From Allolobophora icterica (Eukaryota; Annelida; Clitellata; Crassiclitellata; Lumbricidae), in NCBI GenBank assembly GCA_963556255.1, contig OY744605.1, forward strand, positions 8,005,291 to 8,069,290: a DNA stretch of 64,000 nt, in the 5' to 3' direction. The notes under the pieces were generated by a model. That model was not told the origin of the DNA. It saw nothing but the letters and a program-made list of their open reading frames with translations, and did not search any database. Positions 10,161-17,801 of this stretch are shown piece by piece (position 1 is the stretch's first letter; every line of letters starts with the position of its first letter). The position numbers and the translations under genes were made by a program.

Positions 10161-11099
10161 TCACAATGTGATCAAGTTATCGTTATCAACCCAAGAATTG
10201 AACGAGTCTGGGTACCAGAGCCATTTAACGAATGATTTCTTTCCGCGTTTCCTGATAATCTTTTCGATCCTATATATTTCTTGAGTCGTCTTCTGTAGCT
10301 CCTGTTCATAGAATGAGCCTTGTATCTCCTCACCATTAGAATCGGTAATCTTATAAGTTGGAGGATCTGTGTATTGAACCTGAGATACTATAAAAACTTC
10401 CTCCGTCCATCTAGGGAGATATCCTTTCGAAAAGATATTCTTCTTCTTAGTCATTCTGACTTTATCTCCGATCGAGAATCTAGGCGCAATAGGCTGTGAG
10501 ACCTCTTCACCGTACAAATTCATAAATACAGTCTTTTCATTCGCTTTCATACTAGCCTTAACTGGAGTCATTTTAATGGAAGAATGTCTCGTATTGTTGT
10601 AATTACTGACCATTTCGTCTAAAACGTCGATATATCTTCTCGTTGAATTAGCTGTAAAGTACTTAAACATTTTATCTTTCATCGTCCTGTTCCACCTCTC
10701 GACTACGCAAGATTTCTCTTCATTCTCAGTAGAGTACAGCTCAAGCAAAGTCTTAACGTCTTTGTTATAAAACTCCTTTCCCTTGTCTACCCATAATTTC
10801 ACAGGCTTTCGTCCGCTCCTGAGTATCTCCATGAAACCACTAGCTGTAGATTTCCCACTCTTATCATTCAATGGCACAATCCACCCGTACTTGGAAAACA
10901 CATCTATAACGGTTAACAGGTATTTCGCACCACCATTATCTTTAGCGAAGGCCTGCATATCTACTAAATCAGCCGCCCATATCTCATCTATCCCGCTAGC
11001 GTACACTTTTCTCTTTCTAAAATGCCTTACTACCGGTTTATGTAGTTCATCCGCTAATTGATCGGTCCATTTCGGATCGGGTTGTAATTTTAAGCTTTT
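10161..11099 (-). pseudogene. Retroviral-type integrase with C-terminal chromodomain, start codon lost and core shortened
   Basis: DDE integrase that would insert the linear Polinton DNA. Counting from the GTG codon at 11006, catalytic residues are D13 (AADLVDM), D74 (WVDKGKEFYN) and E103 (VVERWNRTMK). About residues 240-281 (YRIEKIIRKRG...WYPDSFNSWV) look like a chromodomain, a targeting module typical of Polinton integrases. The open frame runs back to 11099, encoding WTDQLADELHKPV and FRKRKVYASG, which match the usual N-terminus, but no ATG exists before residue 17 and the frame overlaps the end of the upstream gene by 10 bases. The D74-E103 interval is 28 residues instead of the classical 35, which suggests an in-frame loss of about 21 bases just before LYSTENEEKS. 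Family assignment is firm; activity is doubtful. Confidence 0.93.
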
Positions 11100-11611
11100 T
11101 TAAAACCTAACCCGAGACTTACTTTAGTAGATAATATAGGTTTCACTATGGCCCTCTCTATACGTTCCCGCAAGCTAGGGGTAGGAATATTATTCAAATC
11201 ATTAATCATCGTTCTATCAGCAACATGCCTAGAAGCCGTATCAGTGTGTCGATCGTAAGCCAAATCATGATGGTAAGCCGCATTATCTACTCTGTTGATG
11301 GGGTTACTCCAATCTTTAGGAGTGCCGTCGGGATTCAGTCTCAAATCCAACCTAGTCCCAGGTCCCGTAAACGAGTGACCAGGAAGATGCATCTCGCCTG
11401 GAAATTTAGCCCAAGGTAATTTCACGTTTCTAGTGGCAGCATTCAACGAACCGACTACATCTCCACCTTTCGTAGCGGCTCCTTTAACGAATTGAGTTTT
11501 TGTTTTCCCGCATACAACGCATACACCTCGTTGCATGGATCTCCCATTCTTAGCCACGGCATCTTGTATATCTCTCGTTTCGGTCTGGCTTTTACACTTT
11601 ACGCAATACAT
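11090..11611 (-). CDS. Zinc-ribbon (DUF5679-like) plus parvovirus-VP1-like phospholipase A2 protein
   Basis: 173 residues. A zinc ribbon is formed by C3-x2-C6 and C31-x2-C34. Residues about 76-140 show the signature of a secreted-type/parvoviral phospholipase A2: a GPG calcium-loop core at 83-85, the catalytic helix VDNAAYHHDLAY at 108-119 with the HD dyad at 115-116, and a second acidic helix ADRTMINDL at 131-139. In parvoviruses this fold sits in the minor capsid protein and acts on endosomal membranes; here a comparable virion role is inferred. The gene is divergent from the packaging ATPase with only 34 bp between them, so they probably share a promoter. The ATG is preceded by TATATTAAAACTGAAATG. 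The frame is intact. Confidence 0.8.
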   Translation of the reverse strand: MYCVKCKSQTETRDIQDAVAKNGRSMQRGVCVVCGKTKTQFVKGAATKGGDVVGSLNAATRNVKLPWAKFPGEMHLPGHSFTGPGTRLDLRLNPDGTPKDWSNPINRVDNAAYHHDLAYDRHTDTASRHVADRTMINDLNNIPTPSLRERIERAIVKPILSTKVSLGLGFKKA

Positions 11612-11645
11612 TTCAGTTTTAATATAGAAGTTTTATATATTTAAA
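11612..11645. promoter_or_regulatory. Short bidirectional promoter region between PLA2-like and ATPase genes
   Basis: Only 34 bases, nearly all A/T, separate two divergent start codons. It reads as TATATATTTAAAATG toward the ATPase and AATATATAAAACTTC, TATATTAAAACTGAAATG toward the PLA2-like gene. Function is inferred from position. Confidence 0.5.
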
Positions 11646-12434
11646 ATGGAAGTGAAAGATTTAACGTGGAACGATTTACCATCGAAAAGATTAAATATCA
11701 ACCTATTACCTAAAAGTATAAGAGGTGTAATAGTAGGAAAATCGGGGTGCGGTAAGACGGCGTTAGTGTTAAACTTACTTTTGAGACCAGGATGGCTCGA
11801 CTATAACAATTTGCAAGTATTCGGAAAATCTCTATTTCAACCGGAGTACAAAATTCTAAAGAAGGCATTCGAAGAAAAACTACCTAAAGAAACGATCATC
11901 GGACTGTTTAACATTCGAGATGAGGTAATGAGACGCGATGTTTCTCCAGCGTGCGTTGTTGAAGAGTTAGCGAAAGAGTTAAGAGACAAGTCGGATATCG
12001 AATGCAGGTTTTACGAATCATCGGAAGATGTGCCCGATCCGAGAGAGCTGAGCCGTGAAAAGAAGAATTTGATGATTTTTGACGATTTACAGTTAGAAAA
12101 GCAGAACAAATGCGAAACGTATTATATCAGAGGCAGACATAGTAACGTCGACTGTTTGTACCTCGCTCAGTCCTATTTTAAATTGCCTAGACAGACTATC
12201 AGAGAGAATGCAAACTTTTTTTGCTTATTTCCTCAAGACGGGAAGAACGTTGATCATATCTATAGCGATCACGTAAGTACGGACATGCCAAAAGAGGAAT
12301 TCAAAAAACTATGCGAGGAGTCGTGGAAACAACCGCACCAATTCGTAGTTATCGACTTAACGAGCAAGAAGAGCTGCGGTAAATACCGGCGTGGATTGGA
12401 TGAATTTTACATCCCCAATTCTGAATTAAAATAA
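11646..12434 (+). CDS. FtsK/HerA-superfamily (A32-like) genome-packaging ATPase
   Basis: 262 residues. Walker A is GKSGCGKT at 31-38 and Walker B is LMIFDD at 142-147; a sensor-like Gln lies in YLAQSYFKLP at about 173-182. This is the conserved Polinton/NCLDV ATPase that pumps DNA into the capsid. Length and motif spacing fit the family and the frame is intact. It heads the plus-strand virion block and is followed after 18 bases by the penton gene. Chosen start: the ATG after TTTATATATTTAAA, giving a leaderless-looking context. Confidence 0.95.
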   Translation: MEVKDLTWNDLPSKRLNINLLPKSIRGVIVGKSGCGKTALVLNLLLRPGWLDYNNLQVFGKSLFQPEYKILKKAFEEKLPKETIIGLFNIRDEVMRRDVSPACVVEELAKELRDKSDIECRFYESSEDVPDPRELSREKKNLMIFDDLQLEKQNKCETYYIRGRHSNVDCLYLAQSYFKLPRQTIRENANFFCLFPQDGKNVDHIYSDHVSTDMPKEEFKKLCEESWKQPHQFVVIDLTSKKSCGKYRRGLDEFYIPNSELK

Positions 12435-12452
12435 TATAATATACTAGTAAAA

Positions 12453-13253
12453 ATGGAAGAACTCCTCGTGAAGATACAGGTGAACACAGCACAGACTGCG
12501 AGTAACACGGAACCGAAATCATCGTTTTTCATTTTAGTGGGCAACGAAAAGGACAGAACCGCACGAATTATAACGAAAAACAATCCGGTAATCGAACTAG
12601 ATAAAACCAAAAGGTATGAAATGGCTTTAGTCGATTTGTATACTTACTACGTGTTTCCAAATATAGACGCGAGCAACGACAACTTCAAGTATTCGCCGGA
12701 CAGTGGCGCGACGTGGTTTGACGTAGATATCCCGGAAGGGTCCTATGAACTCGCGGATATAAACGACTATGTGAAGAAAATTATGAAAGAGAACGGTCAT
12801 TACGATACCGCAAACGATGAATATTGCATTACGTTAGAAGCAAACACTAATACGTTGAAGGCGGTGTTAAACATTGCACCGAATTATAGGGTTGATTTCA
12901 CACCAGACAACTCGATCAGAACGGTCCTAGGTTTCACTCCCGGGACATATATGGAGGGTTATTTCGAATCGGAAAACATCGTGAACATAATGAACGTAGA
13001 CAGCTTTAGAGTAACTAGCGATATAATCGGGGGTTCGTACTCGAATGGATCGACGACGAACGTGATCTATTCGTTTTTTCCTACCGTTGGACCTGGTTAT
13101 AAGATCATCCAAATCCCAGCTAATTTAATTTATCTCCCCATTACGATGAATACGATTTCATCGATGGACACTAGACTTACCGACCAAAATGGAAAACTAA
13201 TTAACATTAGAGGGGAAGCGATGTCGATCAAGTTTCATATTAGAGAAGTGTGA
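12453..13253 (+). CDS. Minor capsid (penton-type, single jelly-roll) protein
   Basis: 266 residues, no stop or frameshift. The N-terminal region contains the pattern typical of the Polinton minor capsid protein: ALVDLYTYYVFPNI at about 54-67, followed by FKYSPDSGATW and IPEGSYELADINDYVKKIM. The rest is beta-rich with few charged helices, as expected of a jelly-roll. In Polintons this protein would occupy the fivefold vertices beside the double-jelly-roll MCP. It sits between the ATPase and other virion genes, supporting a structural role. The ATG follows AATATAATATACTAGTAAAA. Confidence 0.8.
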   Translation: MEELLVKIQVNTAQTASNTEPKSSFFILVGNEKDRTARIITKNNPVIELDKTKRYEMALVDLYTYYVFPNIDASNDNFKYSPDSGATWFDVDIPEGSYELADINDYVKKIMKENGHYDTANDEYCITLEANTNTLKAVLNIAPNYRVDFTPDNSIRTVLGFTPGTYMEGYFESENIVNIMNVDSFRVTSDIIGGSYSNGSTTNVIYSFFPTVGPGYKIIQIPANLIYLPITMNTISSMDTRLTDQNGKLINIRGEAMSIKFHIREV

Positions 13254-13275
13254 AGACTTAAAACTTTATCTTAGT

Positions 13276-13288
13276 TATATATAAAATG
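13276..13288 (+). promoter_or_regulatory. TATATATAAAATG start-codon-proximal motif
   Basis: The AT-rich string ends in the ATG of the 208-residue gene. It is one of a set of similar strings at Polinton start codons (see also 13925-13937, 19898-19909, 25200-25211). A promoter role is inferred. Confidence 0.45.
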
Positions 13289-13912
13289 ACTCAGTACACA
13301 AACTTCTCTGTTAATATTTCAGAAGGACAAAAAGACAAGATTAAACGAGCGCTCGAAGCGGGAGCGGATGGTGTTAGTATTAGACTATCTCACGATGATC
13401 TAGAGGGAGACCACGTTTTAGCTTTTACGAAATCGCAAATTAAGAAAGCGGCGAAAGCTTACCAGGACGGAAAGGGCGTGACGATCAAAATGAGTAAAAC
13501 GCAATTAATATATAACGCGAAAGTCGAAGGCGGTTTTATCGGAGCTATATTACCATTTCTAGCTACTGCCGGAAAATTTCTTCTTACAAGCGCACTGCCT
13601 AGTTTAGCACAAGGCGCTTTAACGGGTATAGGCTCCGCAGCTGCATCGAAAGTTGTAGATAAAATAAGCGGATCGGGAGTAGTGTACGTTAATAGAGACG
13701 GCCTGGCTTGTAAAGTAAGACCGGATGGAAATGGGTTGTATCTGTCTCCGTGGTCGAAAGGCAGTACGATGGGAATGGGATTGTATATGAAAACGGGTAG
13801 CGGGTTGTATATGAAAACGGGTAGCGGGTTGTATATGAAAACGGGTAGCGGGCTTTTACTAGGTCCTAATTCGCCTTTCCAAAATATTCCGATTCTCGGT
13901 ATGTTGCTTTAA
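13286..13912 (+). CDS. Conserved hydrophobic virion-type protein with GLYMKTGS repeats
   Basis: 208 residues. Residues 1-75 form a small charged domain (SEGQKDKIKRAL, LAFTKSQIKKA, IKMSKTQL) that I recognise as recurrent in Polinton proteins. About 82-125 is a long hydrophobic, Ala/Gly/Leu-rich segment able to enter membranes. Residues 166-189 are three perfect copies of an 8-residue unit beginning LYMKTGSG. Similar genes lie near the penton gene in other Polintons and are suspected virion or membrane-active proteins; the precise role is unknown. The upstream string TATATATAAAATG places a TATA-like element directly on the start codon. The frame is intact. Confidence 0.75.
   Translation: MTQYTNFSVNISEGQKDKIKRALEAGADGVSIRLSHDDLEGDHVLAFTKSQIKKAAKAYQDGKGVTIKMSKTQLIYNAKVEGGFIGAILPFLATAGKFLLTSALPSLAQGALTGIGSAAASKVVDKISGSGVVYVNRDGLACKVRPDGNGLYLSPWSKGSTMGMGLYMKTGSGLYMKTGSGLYMKTGSGLLLGPNSPFQNIPILGMLL
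13781..13852 (+). repeat. 24-bp in-frame tandem repeat, three copies
   Basis: TTGTATATGAAAACGGGTAG plus CGGG, repeated three times without mismatch inside the 208-residue gene. The period is a multiple of three, so the reading frame is preserved. Confidence 0.95.
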
Positions 13913-13924
13913 AAATAATCCTCG

Positions 13925-13937
13925 TATAAATAAAATG
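13925..13937 (+). promoter_or_regulatory. TATAAATAAAATG start-codon-proximal motif
   Basis: Ends in the ATG of the dUTPase-like gene, the second such string within 700 bp. Function is inferred. Confidence 0.4.
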
Positions 13938-14330
13938 TCGGGATTCAACAAACCTATCCATAAATTTATAACGAAACCCACTCGTCGGGTCGAAGTTAGA
14001 ACCCAACCGAAAGAGGTGCGTTGGACGTTGAAAAGAGTGACGCATACACCCTGCAGACAACTGGGTGGACTAAGATGGGAGATTTTTGCGCAACAACTGA
14101 TAACGATTCAACCTAGAGAAACAGCTACAGTGGCGCTAGGACTAGGAGTTCGAATGACAAAAGGATCGTGTCTAGTTTCGCTCAGACAGGAAATCGAAGC
14201 GAGTCTACGAGATGGAGTCGTTACCGGGCAAGTAGAAGACATCGAAATTACTATTCAAAATGACACGGATTCGGTAGTTAATATAATCGAAGGCGATTCG
14301 TTATGTTTCGTTAATTATATCGCAGTTTAA
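13935..14330 (+). CDS. Small dUTPase-fold-like protein, apparently non-catalytic
   Basis: 131 residues. About residues 52-131 follow the strand order of a trimeric dUTPase: QLITIQPRETATVALGLGV, then KGSCLVSLR, then GVVTGQVEDIEITIQN, then VVNIIEGDSLCFV. The catalytic motif-3 Asp/Tyr of dUTPases (usual form GVIDxDY) is absent, and the glycine-rich C-terminal motif 5 is missing because the protein ends at NYIAV. A structural or regulatory reuse of the beta-clip fold would be comparable to adenovirus E4 ORF1. The fold call is from pattern only. The frame is intact. Confidence 0.6.
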   Translation: MSGFNKPIHKFITKPTRRVEVRTQPKEVRWTLKRVTHTPCRQLGGLRWEIFAQQLITIQPRETATVALGLGVRMTKGSCLVSLRQEIEASLRDGVVTGQVEDIEITIQNDTDSVVNIIEGDSLCFVNYIAV

Positions 14331-14358
14331 AAAATTATATCGCGTTATTATAAAAAGA

Positions 14359-14920
14359 ATGGAGATCCCACTGAAAATCGATGGAAGCGCCCATGTTTAC
14401 CGACTTTCGAAAATCACTGAAATTCAAGAAGAGCTCAACCGGGAACTCAAAAAAAGAGAGACTCTAGGTAAAAAGTATTGTACAGGCATTAGGATTATCA
14501 ACGTAGTAAGACGGTATATCGACTCTTGTCGCGTTGGGTACAACTGCTTCAGCGATCACGGTTCTGTCTACGATAGTCGCGGCACCTATCGCGATAGGTC
14601 TACAAACACTGGCGGTTGGAGCGGGTGTTTTCAGCGTGATCGGGCGTGTGATCAACAGAAAGCTCACACCAAAGGCGGAGAAGCACGAAAAAATTAAAAC
14701 GTTAGCTGAAGCGAGACTCAACGCCATCAGTCACTACATCTCGAAAGCTTTGGAGGACGGTAATATTTCGGACGAGGAATACTCGTTAATTCTAAACGAA
14801 CGCGTGAAATTTAACGAAATGAAAGAAGAAATCAGAAAATCAGTCCAACAAGAAACTATAGCCGAGTCGTTGAAGGACGCGTTTGGGAAATCGATGAAAA
14901 ACGAAGAACGTAAAACGTAA
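14359..14920 (+). pseudogene. Conserved Polinton hydrophobic protein, broken by a +1 frameshift near 14505
   Basis: The first frame (from ATG 14359) gives a charged N-terminus including SAHVYRLSKITEIQEELNRE, common to this Polinton family. The gene then continues one frame over (open from about 14510 to the stop at 14920) with a hydrophobic stretch (ITVLSTIVAAPIAIGL) and a charged helical tail (LAEARLNAISHYISKALEDG, ISDEEYSLILNE). The first frame runs out at 14697 in nonsense-like sequence, and the second has two stops just before the switch. One extra base (or two missing) near 14500-14514 explains this. It could be an assembly error. Function unknown; topology suggests a membrane-associated virion protein. 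Confidence 0.75.
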
Positions 14921-15025
14921 ACATAAAACGTAAACGTAAAACATAAAACGTAAAACGTGTGAAAATCACGTTCGTTCCATTTCAATGTTTTAACGCGTAT
15001 TCCAAAAACGTGTTAAAACATTATA
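14908..15025 (+). repeat. AACGTAAA-type short tandem repeat followed by a hairpin
   Basis: Six or seven variants of ACGTAAAAC / ACATAAAAC follow one another at about 14908-14960. A potential stem GTTTTAAC...GTTAAAAC (about 14987-15020) comes next, just before the next gene. It is the longest intergenic gap in the plus-strand block; a terminator/promoter or replication function is possible but unproven. Confidence 0.6.
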
Positions 15026-15040
15026 CCACCTATTTAAAAA

Positions 15041-15955
15041 ATGTCTTTCCTAAAGATTAACGATCCCGCTAAAAGAGACTTTATCGTCGAAGAGTTTCTC
15101 AAGACGAAGAAGAACATTCAACGAGATTATTTATCCGAGAAACTAGGTGATATAGGACTGCAGCGAGATTTGGTAAAGTTGTACAAGCCGATCGTGGACT
15201 CACAATCGACCATATCGAAAGAACAAAACGCTTTGTTATCAACTATTAAGGAAAACTCAGCAGCCACGTCTAACGCTCTAAATGCGCTTCCCGCATCGAT
15301 ATCGTCGTCGTTAAAAGCCATACAGCTTCCACAGTACCCCTCGATAGAGGCTTACGAGGATCCCGTAGAAGACGTTAGAATGTTAGAATTAGGAGATCTG
15401 GCAACGAAATACTTGTCTCAATACGCTTCTAATAAAAAGTCTACCGATACGACGTTCGGTCTAAATTCTAAAGATGATAAATTTTATATCGGAGACACAC
15501 GCGTATCGTTCCAGAACGACGATATAATAGTCGGAGAGAAGACTTATACAGGTACTCCGGGACTTTGGGAGCTAGTGACTATGGCTAAACCGAACAGTTC
15601 GATTTACGACGACAACGATATGTCTGATTACGTTGAGATTCTAGACGCGACGAATGCTATGAGGCAACCTAACAATCCGAGTAAACCGAAATCGTCAAGA
15701 AGCGAAAAGTATAGAAATATCATTAAACCGATATGGGACATGAAGACTGGAAAACAGACGCCGAAGACGGGTAAAGGAGTCGTCGTAATTCCACAAGATC
15801 CGAATGCTTTAGTAGAAATGTTGAGTCTGCGTTTCGCTAGCTACAACGCGGGTAATACAGGAGTGAGAAACGAGATCGTCGGTATATGTGATGAACTATT
15901 AAGACAAAACGTTATCGACAAAGAACGGTATAAAAACTTAATGTTGCGATTATAA
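15041..15955 (+). CDS. Conserved Polinton protein of unknown function (304 residues)
   Basis: I recognise this as a recurrent Polinton family, though its function is unknown to me. Residues 1-110 are mostly helical with probable coiled coil. About 140-185 is a beta-rich block (KFYIGDTRVSFQNDDIIVG, GTPGLWELV). The C-terminus (about 255-304) has PNALVEMLSLRFASYNAG, NTGVRNEIVGICDELLRQN, the most conserved part of the family as I remember it. The frame is intact. It lies in the capsid block between two membrane-type genes and 3 bases before the next start, so a virion or assembly role is inferred. The ATG follows CCTATTTAAAAA. Confidence 0.8.
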   Translation: MSFLKINDPAKRDFIVEEFLKTKKNIQRDYLSEKLGDIGLQRDLVKLYKPIVDSQSTISKEQNALLSTIKENSAATSNALNALPASISSSLKAIQLPQYPSIEAYEDPVEDVRMLELGDLATKYLSQYASNKKSTDTTFGLNSKDDKFYIGDTRVSFQNDDIIVGEKTYTGTPGLWELVTMAKPNSSIYDDNDMSDYVEILDATNAMRQPNNPSKPKSSRSEKYRNIIKPIWDMKTGKQTPKTGKGVVVIPQDPNALVEMLSLRFASYNAGNTGVRNEIVGICDELLRQNVIDKERYKNLMLRL

Positions 15956-15958
15956 AAC

Positions 15959-16448
15959 ATGCTCGTCATCGCTAATAGAAGAATTAAGAGAAAACACGTT
16001 ATAGGAGGAGCGGGAATAATGGATACTATTACGGGAGTGTTCAAGAAGCTCTTCACTTCGGATGTCGGTAAACGAGTCGCATCATCCGCCCTTAGCGCGG
16101 GTAAAGACGCCGCGAGAGAGTTGGGCAAAAAAGGCGTTAGAAGTTGGAAAGAATACCGCCGTAGAAGCTGGTAAGCGAGTGATGGAAAAAGCTGCTGCTA
16201 AAATCTTAGCATCGTCGGTTCTGACGCCTCACGTAGTCGAAAATCAAAAGGTCGAAACGATACCAGCGCTTACGCAATCGAATGCGGCTATCTTAGCACG
16301 GCTAATCGATAACGACGCGGCAGGAGGAACCGATATTAATAAGATACTAGCTGGTTACGGACTCGAAAAGCCATCTTCGAAGGTCGTGTCCATTCGAGAT
16401 CTCGTGCGTGGTCTCAACAAAAATGGAGCGGGATTGAAACTCGCGTGA
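15959..16448 (+). pseudogene. Adenovirus pVI-like small basic/amphipathic protein, frameshifted in an A6 run
   Basis: The start at 15959 is only three bases after the preceding stop. Residues 1-14 are basic, and residues 15-19 read IGGAG, which fits the adenovirus protease consensus (M/I/L)xGx-G. Directly after it comes a potential amphipathic helix (MDTITGVFKKLF) and repeated AGK-type helices. The frame ends at 16174, while the continuing protein is read one frame over up to 16448 (VEAGKRVMEKAAAKILASS, then SNAAILARLIDND and KPSSKVVSIRDLV). The switch point is the run of six A at about 16127-16132, so one extra A is the simplest break. The element encodes an adenain-type protease, which supports processing at this site. 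The role as a membrane-active virion protein is inferred. Confidence 0.65.
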
Positions 16449-16477
16449 GTTTAAATAAATAATCTTTAGTAATTAAA

Positions 16478-17773
16478 ATGCAATCGAATATTCTAAACAT
16501 TACGGCACCCGTAGAGGTCGACGAAGGAATCGAAAAATACGAATGGCACGAATACGAACCGGCAGCGAGAACGGGGTTTAACACGCCCGGTGAGATTCGC
16601 ATAAATATCGAAACTCAAGATCTATTTTGCCATCCCGCCGAATCTTACCTGTTATTCGAAGGTAGGTTGGTTAAAGGAGATGGAATGAATACGGCGTACG
16701 CTAATGGTGACGCCGCAGCCCTCGCAAACAACGGACTCTTGCATCTTTTCAGCCAAATCGCGTATTCCCTATCGAATCAAGATATCGAAACGGTATTTCA
16801 CCCGGGACAAACGACTACGATGCTGGGTTTGCTGAAATATCCAGACGACTTCGCCAAAGCGCAAGGTCTTAATCAATTATGGTGCAAAGATACTGATGCA
16901 ACCGCGGTTATAGCGGATAATGCGGGTTTCGCGATCAGACAGGCGTATCTTATTCGAAAACCAACGACTAGAGGAACGTTTAGTTTCGTCGTGCCCCTTA
17001 AACATATTTTCGGATTCTGCGAGGATTACGATAAAATAGTATACGGTTTTAAGCACACGCTAACGATGGTTCGCAAATCGGACGACGACGCTATTTTTAG
17101 ACACGCTGCCGCGGATGCTGGAAAAGTCGACGTCGTGAAAATCTCGTGGTTTATGCCGCACGTTACACCCGCAGATATGGAGAAGATGCAATTGTACAAA
17201 ACGATCGAATCGAAAGCATCGGTACCAGTTGCGTATCGGGCGCGACAATGCGACACTATAGGGGTTCCTCAATCGACTACTTTTAGTTGGCGTCTTAGCG
17301 TTAAGACGGCTCCTGAAAAACCTAGGTGGATAGTCGTCGGATTTCAAACCGCTCGAAGCGACGGCAACCAAGAACATAACCCCTCGATTTTCGATCATTG
17401 CAACCTCAAAAACATGTACGTGATGATGAATCAAGAGAGATATCCAGCGGTCGACTACGACCTATCGTTTCCCAACCAGAAATTTTCGAGAGCTTATAGA
17501 GACGCGGCGTCGTTCAGCGAAAAGTTCTACGGAATGGATCCGTTGATTACGCAAAGCAACATCACTCCAGCCGATTACAAAGAGCTATATCCGCTCATAG
17601 TTTTCGATGTTAGTAAACAGTCGGAAAGACTAAAATCGTCGGTCGTCGATATCCAAATCAAAGCTACTTTCAACGCCGCAGTCCCAGCTGATACGCAAGG
17701 TTACGCGGTTATAATTTCGGATAAGTTGCTAAACTTCCAGTCAGATGGACAGAAGATGAGCGTGGTGTATTAA
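16478..17773 (+). CDS. Major capsid protein, double jelly-roll
   Basis: 431 residues, uninterrupted. Recognised by Polinton-MCP signatures: GEIRINIETQDLFCHPAESY (about 37-56), HLFSQIAYSLSNQDIE, TTMLGLLKYPDDF, GLNQLWCKDT, PLKHIFGFCEDY in the first half, and RWIVVGFQTAR, NLKNMYVMMNQERYP, YPLIVFDVSKQSERLKSS in the second. The two halves correspond to the two jelly-rolls. Trimers would form the hexagonal capsomers of an icosahedral capsid. The length is normal for the family. The gene is framed by virion genes and has an AT-rich leader (TTAGTAATTAAAATG). Its intact state, against a broken PolB, suggests the inactivation is recent. Confidence 0.92.
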   Translation: MQSNILNITAPVEVDEGIEKYEWHEYEPAARTGFNTPGEIRINIETQDLFCHPAESYLLFEGRLVKGDGMNTAYANGDAAALANNGLLHLFSQIAYSLSNQDIETVFHPGQTTTMLGLLKYPDDFAKAQGLNQLWCKDTDATAVIADNAGFAIRQAYLIRKPTTRGTFSFVVPLKHIFGFCEDYDKIVYGFKHTLTMVRKSDDDAIFRHAAADAGKVDVVKISWFMPHVTPADMEKMQLYKTIESKASVPVAYRARQCDTIGVPQSTTFSWRLSVKTAPEKPRWIVVGFQTARSDGNQEHNPSIFDHCNLKNMYVMMNQERYPAVDYDLSFPNQKFSRAYRDAASFSEKFYGMDPLITQSNITPADYKELYPLIVFDVSKQSERLKSSVVDIQIKATFNAAVPADTQGYAVIISDKLLNFQSDGQKMSVVY

Positions 17774-17801
17774 AGAAAATATTTTCTAATATAAAAAGGA
17801 C

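Noticed and set aside
16120..16140. Programmed -1 frameshift at the A6 run
   Set aside because: The required shift is +1, not -1; a -1 shift leads to an early stop. A lesion or assembly error is simpler.
17026..17434. Minus-strand frames inside the MCP gene
   Set aside because: Shadows of the real coding strand with no recognisable motif.
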